The notes: generated by a model not told the origin, from the letters alone. A DNA stretch of 64,000 nt from Acidiphilium iwatense (GCF_021556475.1 NZ_JAKGBZ010000002.1:116608-180607); one strand, 5' to 3'; shown: positions 10,068-18,856, numbered from the stretch's first letter. Numbers and translations are program-made.

Positions 10068-10217
10068 TCAAAAATCCGAACAGCGGCCGTTGCGTTCCCA
10101 GTCGCCGTAGCGCGTCGGCTCGGGGCCTTTCGGGCCGCCGATCTCTTTCGGCCAGGTTTTTTGCTCCTCCGAATCGGTTTTTGCAACGGGAGCATCGGTT
10201 TTGTCTGTCTCGGTCAT
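10068..10217 (-). CDS. DUF1674 / SDHAF4-like succinate dehydrogenase assembly protein
   Basis: A 49-residue protein with the invariant C-terminal signature of DUF1674 (WPKEIGGPKGPEPTRYGDW and then ERNGRCSDF). Family members include SDHAF4, which helps mature the flavinylated SdhA subunit before complex II assembly. The N-terminal 20 residues are polar and probably disordered. It overlaps the ccmI stop by 4 bases (ATGA), so it is the last gene of the cytochrome c maturation operon. That links complex II assembly with c-type cytochrome production, an inference from position. Confidence 0.85.
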   Translation of the reverse strand: MTETDKTDAPVAKTDSEEQKTWPKEIGGPKGPEPTRYGDWERNGRCSDF

Positions 10218-10981
10218 GGGCTGGATGTGGCGTCCGGCGCTGGTTTCGGCAAGGGTTTCGCCGGCAGCGTCACCGCCGCCTCGCGCAGTCGCTGTTCCGC
10301 GAGCTTGCGCCACGGCGCGTTTGCCGGCGCGCGATCCAGCGCCCGATGGAACAGATGCGCCGCGTTGGGCGTCACATGGCCGGCCGCTTCGGTCTCCGCC
10401 TCGGCGGTTTCGGCGGCGAGGGTCGGGTCGAATTTCTGATCGAGCGCGATGGTCCAGGCCTTGGCGGCGGCGGCAAGTTTGTGCTGCGTCACCAGCACCT
10501 GACCGAGAAGCAGGTAACCCTGGCGCGCCCGTGCGGTGTTCGGCGGGATTTCGGCAAGTTTCCGTTCCAGCCTGGCGATCAGCGCGTCGTCCTGCTTGCG
10601 CGCCGCCGATTCCGCGCGCACCACGGCCGCGTGCGGCTCGGACGGCACCATCGGCAGGCTGCCCGGCAGGAACAGGGCGAGTGCACCGACGGGGATCAGC
10701 GCCACCACGGCGATCAGCAGGCCGCGCGCGCTGCGATTCGCCTCTGGCTCGGGCAGCGCATCCGCCGCCAGCAGCCGGCGCTCCACTTCCAGCCGCGCGC
10801 CTTGATATTCCGAGTCCGGCAGCCGCCCCTCGTCGCGTTCCCGCGCGATCTCGTCGAGCTGCGAGCGATGCAGCGCGAGCGCGGTGTCCCGCCGGTAGCG
10901 GATCTGTCCGCGCCGCACCCACACCACCACGATCGGCGCCACCGCGACCAAGGCGAGAACCGCCATCCAGAACCAGATCAA
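10214..10981 (-). CDS. ccmI: CcmI, cytochrome c-type biogenesis apocytochrome chaperone
   Basis: A 255-residue protein with two N-terminal membrane helices (residues about 2-20 and 87-108) separated by a cytoplasmic stretch containing the family pattern DEIARERDEGRLPDSEYQGARLEVERRLL. It is followed by a periplasmic helical, TPR-like domain. CcmI binds the C-terminus of apocytochrome c and presents it to the CcmF/H heme ligation machinery. The order ccmF-G-H-I and 4-base overlaps on both sides support the call. The periplasmic part is shorter than in enterobacterial CcmH fusions. Confidence 0.9.
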   Translation of the reverse strand: MIWFWMAVLALVAVAPIVVVWVRRGQIRYRRDTALALHRSQLDEIARERDEGRLPDSEYQGARLEVERRLLAADALPEPEANRSARGLLIAVVALIPVGALALFLPGSLPMVPSEPHAAVVRAESAARKQDDALIARLERKLAEIPPNTARARQGYLLLGQVLVTQHKLAAAAKAWTIALDQKFDPTLAAETAEAETEAAGHVTPNAAHLFHRALDRAPANAPWRKLAEQRLREAAVTLPAKPLPKPAPDATSSP

Positions 10982-11445
10982 GAGAGAATGTCCTTCAGCC
11001 GGTCGCGTTCCGCTTCACTCAGCCCCGGCAGCGACGGCGGCGCGCGGCGGCGGCGCGCGATCAGCACCACCATGAGTCCCGCCAGCAACGCGATCACCGG
11101 CGAGAACCACAGCAGCCAGGTCAGCGGGATCAGCGGCGGCTTGAGCAACACGAAAATTCCATAGCGATGCACCATGAAATCGACGATCTGCGTATTGGTC
11201 TCGCCACGCACCACCCGCCGGCGAATGATCCCCCGGAACTGCTTGGCAAGGCCGGCCTGCGAGTTCTCCACCGTCTCGTTCTGGCACACCAGGCAGCGCA
11301 ATTTGTTGCCGATATGCTCGGCGCGTTTTTCCTGCGCGATCGTCAGCGTCACCCCGTCGCGCAGGATCGTCACCGGCGTATCGGCCGCCGCGATGGCGAA
11401 GGTGACCGCGAGGCCGAGGAAGCACAGGATCAGGACGCGTTTCAT
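10978..11445 (-). CDS. ccmH: CcmH, thiol-disulfide oxidoreductase for cytochrome c maturation
   Basis: A 155-residue protein with an N-terminal signal-like helix, the LRCLVC motif (Cys51, Cys54) followed by QNETVENSQAGLA, and a C-terminal membrane helix around residues 103-127. CcmH (CycL) keeps the apocytochrome CXXCH cysteines reduced for heme attachment. The gene lies 9 bases after ccmG and overlaps ccmI by 4. It is the short CcmH form, as expected when a separate CcmI is present. Confidence 0.95.
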   Translation of the reverse strand: MKRVLILCFLGLAVTFAIAAADTPVTILRDGVTLTIAQEKRAEHIGNKLRCLVCQNETVENSQAGLAKQFRGIIRRRVVRGETNTQIVDFMVHRYGIFVLLKPPLIPLTWLLWFSPVIALLAGLMVVLIARRRRAPPSLPGLSEAERDRLKDILS

Positions 11446-11454
11446 CGGATCAGG

Positions 11455-12018
11455 TCACGACAGCCGGCGCAAAGCGGGCTTGAGCTGACTTTCGATGATC
11501 TCGGGCACCAGCGGCCCGGCGATATGCCAGCGCACCATGCCGCCGGGGGCGATCAGGAAGCTCTCCGGCACACCGTAGACCCCCCAGTTGATCGCGACCC
11601 GTCCGCTCAGATCGCTGGCGATCCGCCGATACGGATTGCCGTATTTGGCTAGATACAGCGCGAGCGGTCCGGGCTTGTCCTGATAGGCGATGCCCCAGAT
11701 ATCCAGCCCGGATTTCGCGATCGCGCGCAGATAGGGCGCCTCGCCCACGCAGGGGATGCACCAGGAGGCGAAGAAATTGACCAGAACCGGCCGCTTCCGT
11801 GCGATCAGCGCCGCCCGGTCGAAGCCCTGGTTGCCATCGACCCCCGGCAGGGTGAAATCCGGCACTTCGTGACCGACCAGCGGGTTGTTGAATTCCTGCG
11901 GGTTGTAGGCGCCGCTGCGCATCCGCTCCAGCAATGCGTAGAACCCGATCCCGCCCGCGGCCACTGCGGCGAGCGGAATGCCGAGCATCAATCGGCGCGA
12001 AACGCGTGGCGTATCCAT
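11455..12018 (-). CDS. ccmG: CcmG/DsbE, thioredoxin-like protein of cytochrome c maturation
   Basis: A 187-residue membrane-anchored thioredoxin-fold protein. The active site is Cys87 and Cys90 in NFFASWCIPCVGEAPYL, and the cis-Pro region GVPESFLIAPGG is conserved. A hydrophobic N-terminal anchor spans residues about 10-30. CcmG relays electrons from DsbD/CcdA to CcmH or the apocytochrome. It lies 8 bases after ccmF. Confidence 0.95.
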   Translation of the reverse strand: MDTPRVSRRLMLGIPLAAVAAGGIGFYALLERMRSGAYNPQEFNNPLVGHEVPDFTLPGVDGNQGFDRAALIARKRPVLVNFFASWCIPCVGEAPYLRAIAKSGLDIWGIAYQDKPGPLALYLAKYGNPYRRIASDLSGRVAINWGVYGVPESFLIAPGGMVRWHIAGPLVPEIIESQLKPALRRLS

Positions 12019-12026
12019 CGGATCGC

Positions 12027-14000
12027 TCAGACCGTCGCCGAACCGGCCGGCTTGCGCAGCTTGCTCCGCACCGGCGCGCCGACGCGGAATCGCCGGTCGC
12101 TCAGCGAAATCGCCCCACCCAGCGCCATGATCAGCCCGCCGAGCCAGATCTCCGGCGCGAAGGGATGCACGTTGAAGCGGAACTCGCCGCCGCCGGAATT
12201 ATCCTCGCCGGCGAAAGTCGCGAACATGTTGCGCACGCCGTTGGTGCGGATCGCGGCAGCCACCGTCTTGACCTTCTGCGCGGTGAAGAACCGCCGTTCC
12301 GGCCGCATCGTCATCACCAGCCTGCCATGGCGGGTGACGGTGATCGTCGCCCGCCGTGCCTGATAATTCGGCCCCTGTGCCGGGCTGATCCTGTCCAGCG
12401 TCCAGCGATAGCCGCCGAGATCGACCGACTGGCCCGGATGCAGCACCGTGACGGTATGCACCCGGAGCGTCATTCCCGCGATTCCGAGCACCGTGACACC
12501 GAAGCCGAGATGGCCGAGCGCGGCGCCGACCTGCGCGCGCGGGAGGGTGAACAGCCGGGCGAAGGACTGGCCGGGCGGCACCCGGAACAGCCGCACCCGC
12601 TCCGCGAGATCGACCAGCGCGCCGACGATCACCCAGGCGGCACCCGCGAGCCCGAGTGCCGCGATCGCATGGCCCCTGAACAGGACGAACGCGAAAACGA
12701 TCAGGGCCAAGACCGCGCCATACCATATTTTCGCCAGGGCCGGCCCGATCGCGCCGCGCTTCCAGGGCAGCATCGGCCCCACCGCCATCGCCAGGATCAA
12801 GGGCGCTGTCAGCGGCAGCACCGCCTGGTCGTAGAACGGCGCGCCGACCGACAATTGCAGCCCGAACAGCAGATCGACGAAAGGCGGATACATCGTGCCG
12901 GTGAACACCACCGCCGCGATGACGCACAGGAATATATTGTTCAGGATCAGCGCGCCTTCGCGCGAGACCGGCGCGAACACCCCGGTCGCGGCAAGGCCGG
13001 GCGCACGGAACGCGAACAGCAGCAGCGAGCCGCCGATGGTCAGCGCCAGCAGAACCAGGATGAACAGCCCCTGATTGGGCGAGGCGGCAAAGGCATGAAC
13101 CGAATTGAGCAGGCCCGAGCGCACCAGGAAGGTGCCGCACAGGCTGAGCGAAAACGTCGCGATCGCGAGCAGGACGCTCCAGGTTTTCAGCGCCTCGCGC
13201 TTTTCCACCACGATCGCCGAATGGATCAGCGCCGTGCCGGTCAGCCAGGGCAGCAAAGCGACGTTCTCCACCGGGTCCCAGAACCAGAATCCGCCCCAGC
13301 CCAGCGTGTAATAGGACCAGAGCGAGCCGAAACAGATGCCGGCGGTCAGAAACACCCAGGATACCAAGGTCCAGGGCCGCACCCAGCGCCCCCAGGCGGC
13401 ATCGACCCTTCCTTCGATCAGCGCGGCGACCGCGAAGGCGAAGGCGATCGAGAAGCCGACATAGCCGGTGTAGAGGATCGGCGGGTGCACCGCCAAACCA
13501 GGATCCTGCAGGATCGGGTTGACCCCGGCGCCATGCAGCGGCGGCGGCCAGATGCGCCGGAACGGATCGGACACGGTCAGCGTGAACAGCAGGAACCCGC
13601 CCGAAACCAGCCCGAGCACACCCAGCACGCGCGAGCGCAGGCTGGACGGAATATTGGTGCCGAACACGCCGACGGTCGCGCCGCAGAGCGAGAGGATCAG
13701 GCACCAGAGCAGCATCGAGCCGTCGTGGTTGCCCCAGGTTCCGGTGATCCGGTAAAACAACGGCGTGGTGCTGCTGGAGAACTCGGCGACGTTGCGCACC
13801 GTGAAATCCGACACCACGCCGGCCCACACGAGGGCGGCGAAGGCCGCGCCGAGCATCAGAAACTGAGCGATCGCCAGGGCAGGCGCGGCGCGGAGCAGAA
13901 TCCGGTCGCGCAACATCGGCCCGAACAGCCCGATCACCGCCTGCGCCGCGGCGATCGCCAGCGCCAGTGCCAGTGCGAAATGACCGAGGGTCGGAATCAT
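12027..14000 (-). CDS. ccmF: CcmF, heme lyase subunit of cytochrome c maturation
   Basis: A 657-residue polytopic membrane protein. The tryptophan-rich heme-handling WWD-type segment appears as YTLGWGGFWFWDPVENVAL, and periplasmic histidines occur in WGNHDGSMLLW and VHPPILYTGYVG. CcmF takes heme from holo-CcmE and ligates it to apocytochrome c with CcmH and CcmI. The start overlaps the ccmE stop by 4 bases. The length matches the family. Confidence 0.97.
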   Translation of the reverse strand: MIPTLGHFALALALAIAAAQAVIGLFGPMLRDRILLRAAPALAIAQFLMLGAAFAALVWAGVVSDFTVRNVAEFSSSTTPLFYRITGTWGNHDGSMLLWCLILSLCGATVGVFGTNIPSSLRSRVLGVLGLVSGGFLLFTLTVSDPFRRIWPPPLHGAGVNPILQDPGLAVHPPILYTGYVGFSIAFAFAVAALIEGRVDAAWGRWVRPWTLVSWVFLTAGICFGSLWSYYTLGWGGFWFWDPVENVALLPWLTGTALIHSAIVVEKREALKTWSVLLAIATFSLSLCGTFLVRSGLLNSVHAFAASPNQGLFILVLLALTIGGSLLLFAFRAPGLAATGVFAPVSREGALILNNIFLCVIAAVVFTGTMYPPFVDLLFGLQLSVGAPFYDQAVLPLTAPLILAMAVGPMLPWKRGAIGPALAKIWYGAVLALIVFAFVLFRGHAIAALGLAGAAWVIVGALVDLAERVRLFRVPPGQSFARLFTLPRAQVGAALGHLGFGVTVLGIAGMTLRVHTVTVLHPGQSVDLGGYRWTLDRISPAQGPNYQARRATITVTRHGRLVMTMRPERRFFTAQKVKTVAAAIRTNGVRNMFATFAGEDNSGGGEFRFNVHPFAPEIWLGGLIMALGGAISLSDRRFRVGAPVRSKLRKPAGSATV

Positions 14001-14518
14001 CCCTTGCTGTCCGCCTCGATGGCGCGGGGCGATTTATCGTCCCAGGCGGCGGCATTCGGCGGCGGCCCGAATTTCGGATTCCATTTGCCGGCCTTGCGCA
14101 GCGCCATTTCGACATCGCGCGGCATGTAGCTCGCCCCATGCTTGGCGAGCACCGTGCTCGCGACGAATTCGCGGTCGCCCCGCGTCATCGCACCGATCGT
14201 CACCACGCCCTGACCCTGGCGGAACAGCCCCGGCAGAACGCCGGTGAACACCACCGGAATCGCGGTCTGACCGTCGGTGATGCGGAAAGTGGTATAGGGC
14301 TTGCCGTCGCGTGTGCCCATGACCACGGTCCCCGCCTGCACGATCCCGCCGAGGCGGAATACCATGCCGGGCGCGGGACGCTTGGCGAGAACCTGCTGCG
14401 GCGAGAGAAAAAACGACAGGCTGGAGCGGAACGCGACCAGCATCAGCGCGACGGCGCTCGACAGCCCGATGCCGCAGGCGACCACGATCCACAACCGCCG
14501 CTTCTTCCGGCTCATCAT
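13997..14518 (-). CDS. ccmE: CcmE, periplasmic heme chaperone
   Basis: A 173-residue protein with one N-terminal membrane helix (residues about 9-30) and a beta-barrel OB domain. The covalent heme-binding site is His127 in VLAKHGASYMP, with the accompanying Tyr131 (HxxxY). The C-terminal 35 residues are polar and proline-rich. It accepts heme from CcmC and passes it to CcmF. It overlaps ccmD and ccmF by 4 bases each. ATG codons at residues 1 and 2 are both possible starts. Confidence 0.95.
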   Translation of the reverse strand: MMSRKKRRLWIVVACGIGLSSAVALMLVAFRSSLSFFLSPQQVLAKRPAPGMVFRLGGIVQAGTVVMGTRDGKPYTTFRITDGQTAIPVVFTGVLPGLFRQGQGVVTIGAMTRGDREFVASTVLAKHGASYMPRDVEMALRKAGKWNPKFGPPPNAAAWDDKSPRAIEADSKG

Positions 14519-14664
14519 GGATTTCCGCTCCGGCGCGGCTCGACCGCCGCCAGACGCCGGCGCGCGCCGCGATAGCGCAGCAGGGCCGAGAGGGCGAGAA
14601 AGCCGAGAACCAGCAGCGCCGCGCCGTAGCTGCCGGCGACGAAGGGCATCGCGTCCCTGATCAT
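14515..14664 (-). CDS. ccmD: CcmD, small membrane protein of the heme exporter complex
   Basis: A 49-residue protein with a single membrane helix (residues about 10-30) followed by a basic stretch (YRGARRRLAAVEPRR), the expected architecture of CcmD, which helps release holo-CcmE from CcmC/AB. It fits exactly between ccmC and ccmE with ATGA overlaps on both sides. The call rests on size, topology and position. Confidence 0.85.
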   Translation of the reverse strand: MIRDAMPFVAGSYGAALLVLGFLALSALLRYRGARRRLAAVEPRRSGNP

Positions 14665-15473
14665 GCGCCGCCCCGTTCGGCGCGGGCGAGCAGCAGGGAG
14701 CGCGCCCGGTTTTCCATGATCGCGCTCGAAATCCGCGCCAGCACCATCGCGAGGAAGGCCAGATAGAAGCCGATGGCGCTGACTAGCAGCGGGTAGAGCA
14801 TGGTCACGTAGATCTTCGACGGCCCGGTGATCGAGATCGTGTTGCCCTGATGCAGCGTGTTCCACCAATACACGCTGAACACGATGATCGGCAGGTTGAT
14901 CGCCCCCACCAGCCCCAGGATCGCCGCCGCCCGATAGCCGTGCTGCGGGTTGTCGAAGGCGCGGATCAGCGCCATGTGCCCGAGATAGAGGAAAAGCAGA
15001 ATCAGCACCGAGGTCAGCCGCGCATCCCACACCCAGTAGGTGCCCCATTCCGGCCTGCCCCAGAGCGAGCCCGAAATCAGGCACAGAAGGGTGAATCCCG
15101 CACCGACGGGGCCGATTTCCTTGGCGGCGATGTCCGCCAGCGGATGACGCCAGACGATCGAGAGCAGCGAGCAGATGGCCAGCGCCGCATAGCCGTTCAT
15201 CGCGACCCAGGCCGCCGGCACATGCACATACATGATGCGCGAGGCGATACCCTGCTGCCAGTCGGCCGGCGCGAAGGCAAATCCCCAGACCAGGCCGGTG
15301 ACGGTGACGACGAAGGCGGCGGCGGCAAGCCACGGCAGGATCGGCTGGATCAGCCGCTGGAACCTGCCCGGATTGGCGAAGCGATGCAGCCACGCACCGG
15401 CCTTCGATTGCGGCACGCCGATCGAACCCGCTGCTATCTGCCCTGGATAATCCGAGGTGCCTGTCCGTTCCAT
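14661..15473 (-). CDS. ccmC: CcmC, heme exporter protein
   Basis: A polytopic membrane protein (six helices) that delivers heme to CcmE. The WWD motif is visible as GRPEWGTYWVWDARLTS with flanking histidines in YVHVPAAW and NTLHQGN. Two start codons are in frame: the ATG at 15473 (270 residues) and one at 15491 inside a large palindromic repeat. The inner one was chosen because the outer belongs to the inserted repeat. Neither has a strong ribosome-binding site. The palindrome begins 4 bases upstream of the chosen start, so the original promoter region appears to have been displaced. The ABC subunits ccmA and ccmB are not adjacent. Confidence 0.93.
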   Translation of the reverse strand: MERTGTSDYPGQIAAGSIGVPQSKAGAWLHRFANPGRFQRLIQPILPWLAAAAFVVTVTGLVWGFAFAPADWQQGIASRIMYVHVPAAWVAMNGYAALAICSLLSIVWRHPLADIAAKEIGPVGAGFTLLCLISGSLWGRPEWGTYWVWDARLTSVLILLFLYLGHMALIRAFDNPQHGYRAAAILGLVGAINLPIIVFSVYWWNTLHQGNTISITGPSKIYVTMLYPLLVSAIGFYLAFLAMVLARISSAIMENRARSLLLARAERGGA

Positions 15474-15476
15474 TCT

Positions 15477-15635
15477 AGGGTGTGTCCCCAATGGCGGTGT
15501 GGCCGCGACCGGGGGCTTTTGGCCGCTGGCTGTGTCGTTCGTCGCTCATGATCGGCAAGATCACTTCACTCCTCTCTCCTGGCCAGCGGCCAAAAGCCCC
15601 CGGTCGCGGCCACACCGCCATTGGGGACACACCCT
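15477..15635. repeat. Perfect 54-bp inverted repeat, MITE-like element
   Basis: Two perfectly complementary arms, 15477-15530 and 15582-15635, surround a 51-base centre. The outer ends read AGGGTGTGTCC and GGACACACCCT. The flank plus left end, CTAGGGTGTGTC, is identical over 12 bases to the end of the IS5-type element at 63866. No transposase is encoded, so it looks like a miniature inverted-repeat element mobilised in trans. Short proline/arginine-rich frames across the arms are a by-product of the palindrome. Confidence 0.85.
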
Positions 15636-15699
15636 GGTGGTTTAATACAACGCCCGTGCTTTGCCATCCCCTGTCTTCCGCGCGAAACAAGGCATTCCG

Positions 15700-15720
15700 A
15701 TCACATCTTGGCATTGTGAT
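15700..15720. promoter_or_regulatory. Possible regulator-binding dyad upstream of the YciI-like gene
   Basis: The sequence ATCACA, nine bases, TGTGAT forms a 6-base dyad 54 bases before the next start codon. Its half-sites resemble CRP/FNR-type elements, but their orientation and spacing do not match the CRP consensus. Binding is speculative. Confidence 0.25.
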
Positions 15721-15774
15721 GTATTCCATGGTCGTGGCAGAACAGGGCTCATCGCCTCGACAGGGAGTTTCGCC

Positions 15775-16068
15775 ATGCAGTTCATCCTGATCGCCCATGA
15801 CCGCGACGGCGGCCTCGCGCTGCGCAAGCAGATCCGCCCCGATCATCTCGCCTATCTGACCGAAATCGCCGGGAGCATCGTGTTCGGCGGACCGCTGATC
15901 GACGATGCCGGCGATCCGTGCGGCTCGATGATCGTCTATGAGGCGCCGGACCGCGCAGCCGCCGAGGCGCTGATCGCGAACGACCCCTATAGCCGCGCCA
16001 ATCTGTTCGGCCGGACCGAAATCCGCGCTTTCCGCACCGTGGTGCGCGACGGCAGGGTCACGGCGTAA
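15775..16068 (+). CDS. YciI-like family protein
   Basis: A 97-residue dimeric alpha/beta ferredoxin-like protein of the YciI family. The start MQFILIAHD, the His in RPDHLAYL and the Asp in GGPLIDDAG match the conserved His-Asp pair proposed as active site. The start ATG has CAGGGAG upstream. Biochemical function in this family is largely unknown. It is followed 4 bases later by an EVE-domain gene, a pairing seen in other alphaproteobacteria. Confidence 0.88.
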   Translation: MQFILIAHDRDGGLALRKQIRPDHLAYLTEIAGSIVFGGPLIDDAGDPCGSMIVYEAPDRAAAEALIANDPYSRANLFGRTEIRAFRTVVRDGRVTA

Positions 16069-16072
16069 CCCG

Positions 16073-16486
16073 ATGCAATACTGGCTGGTCAAATCCGAGC
16101 CGGAGGCGTTTTCCTGGGACCAGCAGGTGGCGAACGGCGTCGAACCCTGGACCGGGGTGCGCAATCACACGGCGAAGCTCAATCTCAGGGCGATGCGCCG
16201 GGGCGATCGGGCGTTCTTCTACCATTCCAACACCGGCAAAGAGATCGTCGGCATCGTCGAGGTGGTGCGCGAAGCCTATCCCGACCCGACCGCGGAGACC
16301 GGCGACTGGGTGGCCGTGGACATGAAAGCCGTGGCGCCGATCCCGCGGCCGGTCACCCTGGCCGAGATCAAGGCCGATCCCGCGCTCGACGGCATCGCCC
16401 TGATCCGCCTGTCGCGCCTGTCGGTCTGCCCGATCGGCGCCGAACATTGGCGCCATATCTGCGCGCTTGGTTTGGCCGCAGGGTAA
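16073..16486 (+). CDS. EVE domain-containing protein
   Basis: A 137-residue single-domain EVE protein (PUA-like fold), beginning MQYWLVKSEPEAFSWDQ and containing WTGVRNHTAKLNLRAMRRGD and then FFYHSNTGKEIVGI, the family hallmarks. EVE domains recognise modified bases in DNA or RNA, and some occur in defence systems. Here the gene sits among housekeeping genes with the YciI-like gene, so a restriction role is not indicated. Confidence 0.92.
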   Translation: MQYWLVKSEPEAFSWDQQVANGVEPWTGVRNHTAKLNLRAMRRGDRAFFYHSNTGKEIVGIVEVVREAYPDPTAETGDWVAVDMKAVAPIPRPVTLAEIKADPALDGIALIRLSRLSVCPIGAEHWRHICALGLAAG

Positions 16487-16493
16487 CGGCTCC

Positions 16494-18800
16494 TTGCGCC
16501 GCGTGGTGAAATTCGCCGTTCTTGCCGTGGTCACGCTGCTCATCGCCGCGGTCTTGGCCGCGGGCACGCTGATCCTGGTGACGATGCCTGGCCAGAGTGG
16601 CCGGTTCCGCCTGCCAGGATTGACGGCGCCCGTCACCGTCACCTTCGGGCCGCGCGGCGTGCCGTTCATCCGCGCCGCCGATACCGACGATGCCGCCGAG
16701 GCGCTCGGCTATCTCCATGCCCGCGCGCGGCTGTTCCAGATGGAGTTGTTGCGGCGTGCGGCCGAGGGGCGGCTGTCCGCATGGTTCGGCAAAAGAACGC
16801 TCGGCGTCGACGAACATATGCGCACGATGGGGTTCGAGGCGGCGGCGATCGCGTCCGAGCGGCATTTGAGCCCCAAGGCACGGTCGCTGCTCGCCGCTTA
16901 TGCGCGCGGAGTGAATGCCTGGATCGCGCAGCGCGGCCGGCTGAGCGCCTGGGAGTTCCTGATCTACGGCAAACCCCGGCCCTGGCGGGTGCGGGATTCG
17001 CTGCTGTGGGGCGAATTGCTCGCCGACGAGCTTTCGGGAAACGCGACGGTTGAGCTGGAGCGGCTGGCGCTGTCGCGCCACATGCCGCGCGCGAAAATCG
17101 GCCAGCTCTGGCCGAAAGTGAGCCCGCCGCCCCCTGACACGGCGCGCCTTGACCACGCACCGGGCGAGGCGCGGGCGGCGTTGGCGGCATTGGCGGCGAT
17201 CCCGCGATTCCCGACGCCGTTCACCGGGCCGCGCACCGCATCGAACGAATGGGCGGTCGCCGGCCCCCGCTCGGCGACCGGCGCGCCGCTGCTGGCCGGC
17301 GATCCGCATCTCGGGTTCCAGTTCCCCGGGCTGTGGTATCTCGCGCGGATCGATGCCGGCGATGAAACCCTGGCCGGGGCGACCGCGCCGGGCGCGCCGT
17401 TCCTGGTGTTCGGCCATAACCGCCGTATCGCCTGGACCTTCACCAATAACGGCGCGGCGGTGCAGGATATTTTCGCCTTCAGGCGGGTGGGCAAGACCCA
17501 CTATCAAGGCCCGAGCGGGGTGCTCGCGTTCGGCATCGAGCGGGAGACGATCAAGGTTGCCGGCCATAAACCGGTGCCGTTCGTGGTGCGCACGACGATC
17601 GACGGGCCGGTGGTCGGCCTGCGCAAGCATACCGCCCTCGCGCTCAAGGCGGCCAACCTGACGCATGACGATCGGGCGGCGGACGGGCTGATGCGGCTCG
17701 ACGCGGCACCCTCGCTGCACGACGCCGAGGACGCGGCGGCCGCGATCACCACGCCGGTCGAAAATCTTCTGGTCGCGAGCCGCCGGCGCATCGGGCTGAT
17801 CGTGACCGGCTGCGTGCCGCTCCGCGGCGCGGGGGACGGCGCGTGGCCGCTCGACGGCGGCAAATCCTCCGACCAATGGATCGGGCTCGCCTGCGGCAAG
17901 GCGCTGCCGCGCATCATCGCGCCGCCGAGCAACGTGCTGGTCAACACCAATGAGCAGGTCGCGCCGAAGGGTTTTCCAGTCGATATGGGCGCGGATCAGT
18001 TCGGCGACTGGCGGTCGGCCGCGATCCGCGCGGCGCTTGCGCGGCATCGCACGCTGACCGTGGCGGAGTTCGTCGCGATTCAGCATGATGTGGTCAGCGC
18101 CTATGCACAGCAGCTTCTGCCGGTGCTCGACGCGATCCGCCCGAACACCACACTCGCGCGGCGCGCCGTGAATTTGCTGCATGGCTGGAACGGCACGATG
18201 CGCCGGCGCATGCCGCAGCCGCTGATTTTCAATGCCTGGCTGCGCGCGTTCCGTCACGATGTGCTGGCGCGCAACCATGTGCCGCTCGCCCTCGCCGGGC
18301 CGGCGCATATGCAGTTCGTGCAGGCCCTGCTGACCGCACGGCGCGTCGCGAAAAACTGGTGCGGCGGCGATTGCGGGACGCTTCTGGCGCAATCGGCGGA
18401 TCGCGCGATGGCCGCGCTGGCGAAGCATTACGGCGGCGATCCTAAGCGCTGGCGCTGGGCCGGCCCGCATCGCGCGGTGTTTCCCGACATGCTGCTCGGT
18501 CAGCTGCCTTTGATCGGGCGGTATATCTCGCCGTCGATCGCGGTACCGGGCGATGGCAGCACCGTGGACCGTTCGGTGCCCGCGCCGAATAGTTGGATCG
18601 CGGTGCAGGGGCCGAGCTATCGCGGGGTGTATGATCTGGCGGATCTCGACCGCAGCCGGTTCATCATGACGCCCGGCCAGTCCGGCGATATCTTCAGCCC
18701 CGAGGCGCGGGATTTCCTGAAACCGTGGCGCGACGGGCGGACCATCGCCCTGCCGGCGAAACCGCTTCAGGTGCGCGGAACCATGACCTTGATTCCCTAG
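16494..18800 (+). CDS. Penicillin acylase family protein (Ntn hydrolase)
   Basis: A membrane-anchored or exported precursor of about 768 residues from the TTG at 16494; an earlier in-frame TTG at 16467 overlaps the EVE gene. A hydrophobic N-terminal helix is followed by an alpha-subunit region, then the autocatalytic site in RTASNEWAVAGPRS, where the Ser (about residue 250) would become the beta-subunit N-terminal nucleophile. HLGFQFPGLWYLARI follows as expected. Family members cleave beta-lactam side chains or N-acyl homoserine lactones; the natural substrate here is not known. AGGG upstream of 16494 is a weak ribosome site. Confidence 0.88.
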   Translation: MRRVVKFAVLAVVTLLIAAVLAAGTLILVTMPGQSGRFRLPGLTAPVTVTFGPRGVPFIRAADTDDAAEALGYLHARARLFQMELLRRAAEGRLSAWFGKRTLGVDEHMRTMGFEAAAIASERHLSPKARSLLAAYARGVNAWIAQRGRLSAWEFLIYGKPRPWRVRDSLLWGELLADELSGNATVELERLALSRHMPRAKIGQLWPKVSPPPPDTARLDHAPGEARAALAALAAIPRFPTPFTGPRTASNEWAVAGPRSATGAPLLAGDPHLGFQFPGLWYLARIDAGDETLAGATAPGAPFLVFGHNRRIAWTFTNNGAAVQDIFAFRRVGKTHYQGPSGVLAFGIERETIKVAGHKPVPFVVRTTIDGPVVGLRKHTALALKAANLTHDDRAADGLMRLDAAPSLHDAEDAAAAITTPVENLLVASRRRIGLIVTGCVPLRGAGDGAWPLDGGKSSDQWIGLACGKALPRIIAPPSNVLVNTNEQVAPKGFPVDMGADQFGDWRSAAIRAALARHRTLTVAEFVAIQHDVVSAYAQQLLPVLDAIRPNTTLARRAVNLLHGWNGTMRRRMPQPLIFNAWLRAFRHDVLARNHVPLALAGPAHMQFVQALLTARRVAKNWCGGDCGTLLAQSADRAMAALAKHYGGDPKRWRWAGPHRAVFPDMLLGQLPLIGRYISPSIAVPGDGSTVDRSVPAPNSWIAVQGPSYRGVYDLADLDRSRFIMTPGQSGDIFSPEARDFLKPWRDGRTIALPAKPLQVRGTMTLIP

Positions 18801-18856
18801 GTGGCGCGGATCGGCCAGCTCGCGCTATAATGGTAGCGACAGGACGGGAACCGGAA

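Noticed and set aside
11934..14129. 731-codon open frame on the plus strand
   Set aside because: It is antisense to ccmF and ccmE; its Arg/Gln/Asp-rich composition is typical of a GC-rich antisense frame.
15482..15790. 102-codon frame across the palindromic element
   Set aside because: It is generated by the inverted-repeat arms and has no independent ribosome site or family signature that I trust.
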